Of a stretch of DNA of 64,000 nucleotides, positions 1 to 10,320 are shown in pieces. Position numbers and translations under genes: made by a program. The notes under the pieces are model-generated. The model was not told the DNA's origin. It searched no databases and was given only the letters and a program-made list of their open reading frames with translations. Position 1 is the first letter of the stretch. Every line of letters begins with the position of its first letter. The stretch is from Leptobrachium leishanense (Eukaryota > Chordata > Amphibia > Anura > Megophryidae): assembly GCA_009667805.1 (NCBI GenBank), contig CM019065.1:13684952-13748951 (forward strand). The letters are read 5' to 3'.

Positions 1-750
1 GACCGCATAGTCCACCCCTGCACTCTTCCACAATACCACAGAGGGGTTACTGTACGATGGCACTTGCTGGCCTGGCACCAAAGGCACAATATCTGGGTGC
101 ACTGCCACTGACGCCTCTACCAGATTCATATCCTCAGAAGGGTTACTGTGTGACAGCACTGTTGCCGACACTAAAGGCCCAATTTTAAAGCACCTATTGT
201 TACTTTCATCCAAAGCCTGCATAAGTTTCACCATAATTTAGCCGAAAAATCACTAAACTTTTTCTGCGCGTCCTAAATTGTCTTTTCATACAGGCTGCCG
301 CCCCAAGCAGTTGTTTATGAATAGATTAAAGGAAAAGCATTTACCGTCATTTGAAACGTAATTTTTTTGTTTTTAAATGTTTCTATACATCCTAGAAATC
401 TGCCACGTCACGGGCAGGTTATGGGGACCTCCTAGGCACGATATTTGAAGGAATTTTTATTTTTTATTTTTAACCCTTATGTCATGGAAAACTCATTGTC
501 CCTTTAAAAACGGTTTTTTTTTTTACTTAATGTCCTTGTTTCCTGTCCCCCAGGGCACTACCCGGACCCCCATACACCTTTTATGGCAAATATCTAGCAT
601 ATATGCCCTCTTGGAGGGCACTCTAAAAATCGAACTTTGAGTCCCATTGACTTGTATTGAGTTCGTGTTCGAGTTCGTGTTCGAATTCAAACCTTTGTAA
701 AGTTTGAGTTCGAACGCGAATCGAACTCGGGGGTGTTCGGCTCATCCCTT
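1..750 (+). mobile_element. hAT element, 3' terminal part (transposase missing)
   Basis: This stretch is collinear with 60634-61375, the 3' non-coding end of the hAT copy that still carries transposase. It includes the block with 'ccacagaggggttactgt' and the end 'ggtgttcggctcatccct'. The last base of the expected terminus (cta) reads ctt. The rest of the element lies outside the window. Orientation is plus, judged from the transposase-bearing copy. It carries no coding potential. Confidence 0.85.
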
Positions 751-1078
751 TTCACAATAAGGAAAAACACACACATAGGGGAATGTACAGAAACAATGGA
801 AATGCACCCAGCATTGAAACAAAGGGATAGAAGTGGCATAGAGATCCGGTTTAAGCTCGTTGATTGGGGGATGGGTGATGGAAGCATGTGAAAACAAAGG
901 AATCCATTATGTACAAATACACAAAGGAAAAGAACAGCACAGAATACTTTTACAGTTATACCACAGGAGACTCCACAATAAATGAATACATAAGGGAATA
1001 TTAATATAACAGACCTCAGGGAATAGGGCACAGAAAACATAAACACCCTGCATCTAAAATTGTAGATACAGGGTGATT
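751..1078. other. unannotated spacer
   Basis: This is A-rich single-copy-looking sequence between the hAT terminus and the first TTAA element. No repeat shared with the rest of the window and no credible ORF was seen. Confidence 0.5.
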
Positions 1079-1499
1079 TTAACCCTTTCACTGCTGAGCC
1101 ATTTCACTACTGTGTGCTGAGCTCATTTTTACTGCTTTTGTTCATCATGTTTAAACGCGATTTGAAGCCACGTTTTATTATACAACCCAGACATATTATA
1201 TATCGATCTTTCTTGCAGATTTCGCATATTCATAATACATCATTATTATAGGTATACATTATGCCCTGCCTGTATATTATAACAAAAAATGCAATAAAAT
1301 TTGAATTTTTAATCATCTACAACGTGTAAAGTATTTTTTTTCACATTTTATCATGCGAGTTTTTGCGTTTATATTTTCTATGGGCTGCGCTTGTTAAACA
1401 AATTAGAAATGGGGACCGTTACATTTTTTTGGGGTGGATTTACGTGATTTTTAGCAGACGCACCCATAGAAAAAAATCATTGGTAAAAATCCAGGTAAA

Positions 1500-1578
1500 G
1501 TATCCATGTAATTGGGCAGACTAGATGGGCCGAAAGGTTCTTATCTGCCGACATTTTTCTATGTTTCTATGTTTCTAT
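1500..1578 (+). mobile_element. CR1-like LINE 3' tail fragment
   Basis: A short block ending in repeated 'tttctatg' octamers sits inside the piggyBac-like element, where other copies run straight from 'aaaaatc' to 'attgttcac'. An 8-bp tandem tail is typical of CR1-type LINEs. The fragment is severely 5'-truncated, so family assignment rests on the tail alone. Confidence 0.5.
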
Positions 1579-2380
1579 TGTTCACATTATAATTGAAATG
1601 GGAACGATATTGCTGCATTAATAAAAACAACACACAATTAAAAAAAACATGTTTTTTTATTATTATTTTTTTATTATTATTATTATTTTTTTACTTCAAA
1701 CATGGTCATGTTTGATATCATTCGAAACGCCATGAACAGGCCTTTCAAACGATACCCAACATGACACCATAGCTGCCAAGGGAGCTCTCACCACTAGCGT
1801 AGCTAGGGGGGGGGGCGGGGGGGGCGGCCCGCACCGGGTGGCACCACCCCCTAGGGTGACAACCTAAAAAATAATTTTTTCACAAAACTATTTTACCTTG
1901 AAGGATACAATGAGAATTCTCTCATTTTCAAGTATGTCCTGGGTAGGCAAGGCCTAGGCTGGCACTTTCCAGGGGGCAGCAAAAAAATCACCACTAAAGG
2001 GGATATTCACAGAGCACCGAAATGATGCAGGCACTTTGGGGAATCAAATTTCCCTGGTGAATTCACCGCAGGGTCCCTGAAGTGCAGAGAATCAGCCACC
2101 GAATGCCACCGCGAACCCGTCACCAGCTGTTTTCAAAAAAACTACTGAACGAAAATGTCTGGAATTAACATATAAGATCCTCTGAATGATAATAAAAAGG
2201 GCTGTTACAGAAAAAACCACTATTAGAAAGAAGAAAATTGATTTTTTTTAAAAAAATGCCTATTTGATACTAAGAAAAATAAATCAACAAATAAAGAGAC
2301 TTTTTACAACAGATTAATGGAATAAACGTTTTATTAGATATTGGGTAAAAACGGGAATATTTTTAACATTGAAACCTATG

Positions 2381-2561
2381 CAGGGTTATTCAGAGAGGGG
2401 TGAAAACCTTGAGAATGACTGTAGAATTGAAAAGTTTAGGGCAAAATAGTCAAACCAGAAAAATTCTCCCATTTATCTAACTTTCCAAATTGGCTATTTA
2501 GTCTAGATTGTTCATTCTCCTGGCAATTCTCAAGGTTTTCACCTCTCTCTGAATAGCCCTG
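2381..2561. mobile_element. foldback MITE, about 180 bp
   Basis: The arms 'cagggttattcagagag' and 'ctctgaatagccctg', extended through 'gaaaaccttgagaat' and its complement, are inverted repeats of about 37 bp. ATG flanks both sides (2378-2380 and 2562-2564). Related copies at 40030 and 45230 lack the insertion, which defines its edges. Confidence 0.7.
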
Positions 2562-2853
2562 ATGGTGTTTGCCTGAATAAACCTGTCTAATGAAACCACT
2601 GAACATCAGGACATTTCTCTGCTGTTCGATGTCTCTGAACAGATTTACCATTACTTCTCTATGGGGACTTTCACTGCTGTCGAACAGGCACCGTTCTTGC
2701 TTTCAGCTCACCAAAATTTGTGTGAGGATATGAGAGAGCTCCACAGCAATAAACCTCACAGTAATGTGTGCCGTGTATTATGAGCATTCAGTGTTATATG
2801 GAAGTACTGATTTATGAGTAAGAGTAGTAAAAAATAAATAAAAACCCCCGTAA

Positions 2854-3279
2854 GGCTAGGGTCAAACGAAAGCATTTTTACACGCGAACGTAAAAAAGTG
2901 CGTCCGAACGAATTGACGTATTTTTTCACGGAGTGCGCGAAAACGGTCATACGATGCGCATTTTTCGTGCGTGATTTTTTCGGATCGTCAATAAAACTCT
3001 TTTTGCGTCTGGACGTTATGTAGGCCGGACATTAGCAGTGTCTGACGTCTCCTAATCACGCAAACACGCCGCTAGGGGAAGCAGCGCACTCTGTACGTCC
3101 GTACTAGCGGTTCGGCGTTCTCGAAAAAATGCATTCGTTTTCCACTTGCGTTGCGCAGCCGCACTTTTGTGCGACCGTACTTCGTATATTGGCCGTCATT
3201 GCCCGTCATTTGCTGCTAGTGCGGCCGTAATTATATGTGCCAGAACGCACGTTAAAAGTGCGCTGGTCTGACCCCAGCC
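2854..3279. mobile_element. PIF/Harbinger-like MITE, copy 1
   Basis: About 426 bp with ends 'ggctagggtc' and 'gaccccagcc', flanked by TAA (2851-2853 and 3280-3282). It is the same family as 7911-11214, 30489-30913 and 32217-32641, all near 425 bp once insertions are removed. The 3-bp TWA duplication points to PIF/Harbinger. It is rich in CpG-containing motifs such as 'aaaatacgtccattcgttcg' in relatives. Confidence 0.8.
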
Positions 3280-3816
3280 TAAAACTCGGGGGGGGGGTGA
3301 CACCATGAGTTACCGCACCGGGTGACACCAACCCTAGTGACGCCACTGGCTGTCACCACAGGGGATTTCCTTGTGCAATGACGTTAGGTGGCCAGGGGGG
3401 ACCCGGAGCTGGAGCCACCATCCAAGATGGCAGCCCCCACCGGAGCTAGGCTGCGATCCAGTGCCAGATGGTGCTGGATCGCAGCCCAGTATGTAAGGGG
3501 TTAAAGCCAGGCACTTCTTAAAAGGGGAGACCCTTCCCTTTTAAGTGGTGCCTGGTTTGTGCGGCTGTGACCTCCCGATCGGGAGGGAGAGGGATCCAAA
3601 AGGATCCGCCCCCTCCTTTCCATGCGATGTCCCGTGGGGCGGCCCTTAAAAGACGTGTCTGACTTCCTAGAAGTCAGACCGCCACGGGACCCCAGAGGAG
3701 ATAGGTAAGTATCTCTCCGGGCTTCGCAGAGCGGATGACGTGTGAGGGATGTCCTCCGCATATAGCGGAAGTCAATGAGGATGTTCCTCACATGTCAACC
3801 GCAGCCAAGGGGTTAA

Positions 3817-4373
3817 CAAAGGAAAGGGCAGGGAAACAATATGAAACTTCAGTCCCGCACCTCCCAAATACATTTCTAGGCCCACGGACTCAAAATCCAA
3901 AGTCACACACATTACAAACACAAGTTGCAGTTGTTTGTTTTTGAATGCATAAAAAGGAAGGACTGACTCAATGTGTGCCAGTGGTCAGTAATGGCAGAAA
4001 ATTGTAGGTGTATTGCAAGTGGTTAGTCCGAAAGGAATTGACATGTGTTTTATTTGAGTATGAATTAAATTTTAAATAAATTAGATAATGACAAATCTTT
4101 AAAAAGTCTGGGAATTAATGACAAAGAAATAAATCGTGACCACACCTTAATATGAGCTAAGTGTTTTGCACAAAAGAGGGCGTGGTCATATGTGCAGTTC
4201 CTTTGTTACTGAATATGCCAATTTCTATTGAACATTTAATTATTACTATGTATTTTATATTGAGTTATTTTCGATGTAGTAAAGGCAAGTTTATTTACAC
4301 GTTTACCAGAATCATTATGTTATGTTATGCCAGAATCACCTATTAAATAAATAGAAAATATAATAGAAGTTAT
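3817..4373. other. unannotated AT-rich spacer
   Basis: No repeat shared with the window and no credible gene was seen. The ORFs here are short and low-complexity. Confidence 0.5.
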
Positions 4374-4545
4374 AAGTGTTACAAGCATTTATAAAGCGCC
4401 AACAACCTCTGTAGTGCTGTACAAAGGGAGAGGCAGAATAATAAATACACATACACATTACACACACAGAGCAGTAGTAGAGAGGAACCTGCTCGAGAGC
4501 TTACAATCTAGAAGGCATGGAAAGATGAGAAAGTTTGAATTGCAA
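4374..4545 (-). mobile_element. L2-like LINE 3' end fragment
   Basis: The motifs 'atttataaagcgccaaca', 'gctgtaca' and 'gagcttacaatct' correspond in order to the 3' end of the L2-like element at 21203 ('tttataaagcgccagcat', 'gcgctgtaca', 'actcacaatctgg'). The 3' end faces left, so the fragment is on the minus strand. It is heavily 5'-truncated. Confidence 0.65.
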
Positions 4546-5050
4546 TTGATTGCATTTTTTGGTTTTATTATGTAGCTGATAAGGCATGGATGGAGCTTGA
4601 TAACGTTTAATTTAGAGGAAAAGACAGAAACCAAGTTGCAATTGTGTGTTTTTGATTGTGTGCTATATGGCGTGTTAGTGAGTAACATTATGTACTTGGA
4701 TATGAATGATGTGAGTGAAGGTAGTTAGTAATTGAAGATGAGTTACGAGTAATGTTCCAAAAAAAAAAACAACAAAACAGACAAAACTGCGGGGGGTTGG
4801 CAGCCTTTTTCCATGGCCCCCTCCCTCCAACCTTGTTTTTACGTTTGAGTTTGGCTCTGTATGTCTTCATATTTCCTTAACGTATGTTACAATGGAATTT
4901 ATTAATGGAATAATTAATTAATTTTCCTTTTACAGGATATTAACATACTATTAAAGTATTTTTTCAGAATCATGTATACCATCACTCCTGGCGTTCAAAG
5001 AATATGGATTCCTTCAATTAACAAATTTCTAGGGTATCTATGTGAAAAAT
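4546..5050. other. unannotated spacer
   Basis: AT-rich DNA without recognisable elements. A direct repeat 'gttcaaagaata' occurs here near 4993 and again just past the foldback element near 6822, and may be a duplication flanking it. Confidence 0.4.
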
Positions 5051-6818
5051 AGAAGCAAAAATACATAGGGTAATACCCCTTAAGCCAGTATGTATAAAAA
5101 TACAAAAAATGGCCACTCACAAGCTGTCAATATTATACAGGCACATCACAGGTTCTTTTGATTTTCAGAAAACTTGTATTGGCCTTAAAGAGAAAAACAA
5201 CACACAATAGTGTAGATTGCCAACAATTTAAAAGTGGCGTTTGCTTTAATTGCGCTCACATAATTTAAAAACAAATAAGGCACATCAACATCACCGATTC
5301 CTTGGTATGTCAGGTCATTTATCGGCACTGCTCATTGAGCGCAATTAAAGCAAACGCCACTTTTAAATTGTTGGCAATCTACACTATTGTGTGCTGTTTT
5401 TCTCTTTAACCCCTTAACGCCGCAGGACGTACATTTACGTCCTGCATTAGGCGGGCTTTGCCGCCGCAGGACGTAAATGTACGTCCTCGGCGTTTAGAGC
5501 CCCCCCGGGAGATACTCACCTTCTCCGGTCGCTTCCCACGCTGTTCTGACTCCCCCGGAGTCAGATCAGTGTAATCCATCCTCCGGCGTTGTGACGTCAT
5601 CGCGCCGGTGGCGCGATGACGTCAGTTTCAGGCGTCCCCCCCCGCCGGAGCAGGGGAAGCGCCTGGAGGGGAGGGGAGGGATCCTTCGGATCCCTCTATC
5701 TCCCGATCGCTTGGTCCCCGGCGGCTGTGGCCAGCATCGCTGGAAGGGTCACAGCCTGACCTTTCCAGCGATGTATGGGGGGTTAACCCCTTAGCTGCCA
5801 GGTCGCGACCGGGCACTAATTTGTGCCCGATCGCGGCCTATTTCCGGTGGGGGCCGCCATCTTGGATGGCAGCCCCCACCTCTGGGTCACCCCCCGGTCA
5901 ACTGACTCATCGCGCCATGCGCGATGATGTCAGTTAACCGGGGAACCCCCTAGCTGCAAAGGGATTTCCCATGGAAATCCCTTGCAGGAGATAGGGGGGT
6001 TCTTTGAACCCCTTTATCTCCTGATCGGTGGCAGCTAGGGGGTCATGTATGATATTGCTGGAAAGGCCAGAGCATGGCCTTTCCAATGATATCAAACATG
6101 ACCATGGTAAAAGTGAAATAAAAGTGTAAAAAAAGTAAAAATAAAAATAATAAAAAAATAATAAATTAAATAATAAAAAAATAATAAATATAATAATAAA
6201 AAAAAAAATTGTTTTTTTTAATGCAGCACTATTGTTCACATTTCAATTATAATGTGAACAATGATGCTTCACTAATGATTTTTTTTTTTGGGGGGTTTAG
6301 CTAAAATCACGCAATTTCTCCCCAAAAAAAAAATGGGTTCACCGTTCTAATTTTTTTAACAAATCTACCCAATAGAATATGACCGCAGAGCCTCGGATAA
6401 TAAAATTTAAAAAAAAAAACACTTTACACACTGTGGAAGATTGAAATTTTATTGAAAATTCAATTTTTTTTACATTTTTTGTTATAGCATTTTGGCAGGG
6501 CATGACATATACATATAATAATGATATATTATTAATCTGCCGAGTCTGCCGGAAAGAACGATATATAATTTGTCTGGGTGGTATAAGAATACGTGACTTA
6601 AAAATGGTCAAAATGAGCTCAGCAAACTTCTACTTCCGAAACAGCGCCGAAGTTGTAAAATTACTCCCGTCCTTAAGGGGTTAAGGCCAATACAAGTTTT
6701 CTGAAAATCAAAAGAACCTGTGATGTGCCTGTATAATATTGACAGCTTGTGAGTGGCCATTTTTTGTATTTTTATACATACTGGCTTAAGGGGTATTACC
6801 CTATGTATTTTTGCTTCT
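5051..6818. mobile_element. foldback element interrupted by a TTAA element
   Basis: The arm at 5051-5192 is the reverse complement of 6681-6818: it reads 'agaagcaaaaatacataggg' on the left and 'ccctatgtatttttgcttct' on the right. Inside lies a second hairpin, 5187-5408, with arms of about 70 bp starting 'gagaaaaacaacacacaat'. Removing the insertion 5406-6684 at its TTAA restores a continuous foldback of roughly 490 bp. No coding potential was seen. Confidence 0.7.
5406..6684. mobile_element. piggyBac-like (TTAA) non-autonomous element B
   Basis: Flanked by TTAA at 5406-5409 and 6681-6684, with ends 'ttaaccccttaacgccgcag' and 'cgtccttaaggggttaa'. It belongs to a different subfamily from the 'ccctttcgctgctgag' elements, although internal blocks are shared ('ttcacatttcaattataatg', the cell of GATC-rich hairpins). 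It carries long A/T tracts at 6114-6225 and no transposase. Confidence 0.8.
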
Positions 6819-8012
6819 GTTCAAAGAATACGGTTCAATTTATTTATTTATTTATTTATAAAGGATTTTACCAGGAAGGATACATTGAGATTTCTCTCAT
6901 TTTTAACCCTTTCGCTGCTGAGGCATTTCACGCCTCTGTGCTGAGGTCATTTTTACTGGTTTTGCTCATCATGTTTAAACGTGTTTTTAAGGCTTATTTT
7001 AGTATATTACCCAGACATATTATATATCGTTCTTTCCGTAAGACTCGGCAGATTCATAATATGTCATTATTATATGTATACGTTATGTCCTGTCTGTATA
7101 TTATAACAAAATATGCAAAAAAATATGAATTTTCAATAATTTACAATGTGTAAAGTGTTTTTTTTTCACATTTTAACATGCGAGCAATTGCGGTTATATT
7201 TTGTATGGGGTGCGCTTGTTAAAAAAATAAGTAATGGGGTCTTGTTACATTTTTGTTTGGGGAAAATTATGCGATTTTTAACAAACGCACCGCATACAAA
7301 AATTGTTAGTGCAGCATCATTGTTCACATTATAATTGAAATGGGAACAATATTGCTGCATTAACGAACAAAAAAAAAGAAAAAAAAACTTATTTTTTTTT
7401 TATTTATTTTTTTAAATATTTTTTTATTTTTATTTGTTTTAAAAAACTTTTTTCACAGTCATGTTTGGTATTGTTGGAACGGCCATGCTCTGGCCGATCC
7501 AATAATATCACACATTAACCCCTAACTGCCACGGATCGGGAGATAGGGGGTTCATTGGAACCCCCTATCTCCACCATTGGTGGCAGTTAGGGGTTAACTC
7601 CAGGACTGGCGTCATCGTGCTATGCACGATGACGCCAGTCCTCAGGGGGCATTCCCGGAAGCTTGGCCGACATCCAAGATGTCAGCCAGCTCCGGGAAAG
7701 GATCACGAACCGGCGCTTTTCGGCGCCGATTCGTGATCCGGCCCCCATGGGGTTAATTCCAGGTACTGTTAGGAAGGGCAGGCTGTGCCCTCCCAAACAG
7801 TGCCTGGATTAACCACCTGCACCCCGGCGATCGGGAGGGAGAGAGGTCCGAAGGACCCCCCCCTCCCTTTCAGGCGCCTCCTCCGCACATGCGGGGGACC
7901 GCCTGAATTAGGCTAAGGTCAGCCGAAAGCAGTTTTAACGTGCGTTTAACCGCACTTAATCACGGCCGTGCTAGCAGCAAATGACGTCCAATGCCGGGCA
8001 GCATACGAAGAA

Positions 8013-9820
8013 GGCAATGAGGCTTTTGGGAGAAACGAGTACATACAAGCATCTAGAGAGTGATCCCACACCATCAATTACCACTAAGTTTTCCATCTAC
8101 TTGGATAAAGGAAAGACATCGGACATCCTAACAGAGAATGAATATGAATATCTAAATGTGCAATATCCTAAAGTCCCAGTTTTTTATTACTTACCCAAGG
8201 TCCATAAGAATCGAGAAAATCCCCCGGGACGACCTATAGTATCCGGGATAGGGTCAATCTCCTCTCATCTGTCTGAATATCTAGACCATTTATTGCAACC
8301 TCTAGTAGTATCAACTCGCTCGTACGTTAAGGATACCATGGCTATCATCAATATACTAACGGATATAACATGGGAAGACTCCTTTCAACTAGTTACCTGC
8401 GATGTTAACTCATTATACACGATAATCCCACATCACTTGGGATGTGAAGCTGTACAATTTTTTTTTGAAGGAAATGGGACACTTTGAAGAAGAACAAATA
8501 GAATTTGTGATCGAGGGTATCCAATTGATACTAGAGAACAATTACTTCTGGTATGATCATAATTTTTATTTACAGTTGACTGGAATGGCAATGGGGACCA
8601 GGTTTGCCCCCAGTTCTGCCAATCTGTTCATGGCATACTGGGAACACCAGATGGTATGGACAGGGCACCGCTGGGGGCAATACCTGGCCCTATATAAAAG
8701 ATACATCGACGATGTTATCATTGTCTGGAAGGGTGATCCATATGCTCTAAATGAATTCCTAACATACCTCAATACCAACCAGTGGGGAATCAAACTAGAT
8801 TATAAGATCAGCAACGTAGAGGTAGAATATTTGGATTTGAAGATATATGTTGAAGATGGATCTCTAAAAACCAGAACTCATTTCAAAGATGTTCATGTTA
8901 ATAGTTACATCGATCTAACAAGCGACCACTTTCCCCCTTGGTTAAAAGCTGTTCCCAAGGGAGAAATGACCCGTCTCCGTAGAAACTGCACAAATATTCA
9001 AGAATTTCATAACCAGTCCAATAAGGTGATGAACGATTTTATTGAGAAGGGATATACGAAGATGGAGCTGGAACACACAAAGGAAAAAATCTATAATTCC
9101 GATAGAAATATGTTACTACAATATAAAATTAAGGATAAAAACGATCACCTTACAATTCCTTTTATTATGGATTATAATGCTGGGAATAGAAATATTAAGA
9201 GATATATCCAGAAATATTGGCCATTGCTTAGAGAGGACCCGATACTTAGAGACATTTTACCGATAAAACCCCAAGTAATATATAGAGGTGGAGGAAGTCT
9301 AAAACAAAAATTAGTAAAAAACCATATACGGGAAAATAAGACACAGATAAACTGGTTCGGACTCGCACCCGGTTTTTACGGGTGTGGGGACTGCACCAGC
9401 TGCAGGAAATCGCAGAACAAGAAAAGACATGTCACCACATTCTGTGTTGCTAATAATAATTATAAAATTAAAGACAAATTAACCTGTTTTTCTAAGTATC
9501 TTATATATGTGTTAAGATGTCCTTGCAACAAATATTATGTGGGTAAAACCACACGGGCGCTCCAGGTCCGAGTAAATGAACACATCAATAATATCTTAAA
9601 AGGTTATGACAAACATTGTGTGTCTAACCATTTTAAATCTTATCATAACAATAATCCAACTGGTTTGGAATTTTTTGGTGTTGAAAAAGTAACAAAACAT
9701 TGGAGAGGAGAAAATTTAGATCTAAAATTGGCTAAAACTGAAATGCGTTGGATATTCCAACTTAACACTCTGGAACCTAACGGCTTAAATGCCGATTTTG
9801 AGATCTGTCATTTTCTTTAA
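8013..9820 (+). pseudogene. Penelope-like RT plus GIY-YIG endonuclease, frameshifted
   Basis: The protein would copy RNA at a nicked target in the nucleus. The first frame (to about 8470) has 'FYYLPKVHK' and 'PGRPIVSGIGS', the RT fingers typical of Penelope-like elements. A T9 run at 8458-8466 marks the shift into the second frame, which runs to 9820. There the RT catalytic box reads YIDD (8702-8713) after 'LYKR', preceded by 'GMAMGTRFAPSSANL'. A cysteine-rich 'CGDCTSC' follows near 9380. The GIY-YIG domain starts near 9500 as 'LIYVLRCPCNKYYVGKT', with 'RVNEH' downstream. Apart from the 5' truncation and one slip the coding sequence is well preserved, so the insertion is probably fairly recent. 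Confidence 0.88.
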
Positions 9821-10273
9821 AAGAAACTGACATCATAAAATTCAACCCATCCATGTACATTATATATGTTGATAATGTTAACTCTGGCCCCTTGTTGTAT
9901 GTCTTCCATTCGATATGATTAACTATTTGCCATTATATACCCTTGGATCGTTCAGCAGTTAAAGTATTTTTGTCAGCCCCAGTAATGAATGCAAGAAATG
10001 AAGATCCCTTATGCTTTGAAGAAGGAAATCACGTTCCGTAAGCTGAGCCGGTTTGAGATATAACGCACTTGTGAAACGCATAATGGGGATTTCCTCCGGT
10101 GGAACGCATGCTGAAAACCACTATAGGACCAGACATCCGGCCAGCCGACCGGAAGTACTGAGGTGGAACGCACGCCGACACCGCAGGTGACCCGCAGGCG
10201 CGGAACTGCAGGTGATAACAATTATTTGCCGGTATACCGTTATAAAAATGGATTGAGATGAACAGTGATACAT

Positions 10274-10320
10274 AAGACTGAGGAAGTCTGCAGAGAGTGC
10301 AGACGAAACGCGTCTCTTTT
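10274..10320 (+). ncRNA. hammerhead-ribozyme-like motif of the Penelope-like element
   Basis: The core CTGAGGA (10278-10284) is followed by a 6-bp stem, gtctgc (10286-10291) pairing with gcagac (10299-10304) around a 7-nt loop, then GAAA (10305-10308, GAA plus the first stem III A) and 'cgcgtc'. The last part gives the minimal stem III and the GUC cleavage site seen in Penelope-like hammerheads. Stem I can form between 'aaga' and 'tctt'. One extra A (10285) between the core and stem II departs from consensus and may impair cleavage. Hammerheads in Penelope-like terminal repeats are established; activity here is inference. Confidence 0.65.

Larger units (their letters stand above)
1792..3348. 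mobile_element. hAT-type non-autonomous element with 8-bp TSD
   Basis: It starts 'cactagcgtagctaggg' and ends 'ccctagtgacgccactg', an imperfect inverted repeat of the common CAGTGGCGTAGCTAGGG hAT terminus. Flanks are gctctcac (1784-1791) and gctgtcac (3349-3356), a 7/8 match, as expected for a hAT target duplication. Part of it is the reverse complement of 40009-40671 and 45210-45900. It contains a SINE-like stretch near 1880-1960, a foldback MITE (2381-2561) and a Harbinger-like MITE (2854-3279). It has no ORF of its own. Confidence 0.8.
1079..3816. mobile_element. piggyBac-like (TTAA) non-autonomous element A, composite
   Basis: It is flanked by TTAA at 1079-1082 and 3813-3816. Its ends, ttaaccctttcactgctgag and ccgcagccaaggggttaa, match those of other TTAA elements in the window (6903, 18475, 43286). 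Internal blocks ('acccagacatattatatatc', 'ttgttcacattataattgaa') recur in the same order in those copies. It has no transposase. It is interrupted by a CR1-like tail (1500-1578) and a hAT element (1792-3348). TTAA target duplication is the hallmark of the piggyBac superfamily; assignment beyond that is inference. Confidence 0.8.

Noticed and set aside
1801..1830. G-quadruplex from the poly-G tracts (also near 15485 and 17390)
   Set aside because: Single long G runs rather than four spaced runs; probably slippage in the hAT terminus and repeats.
6114..6225. Possible gene or origin in the A/T-rich tract
   Set aside because: Simple low-complexity sequence, also present as T-rich tracts in the other TTAA elements.
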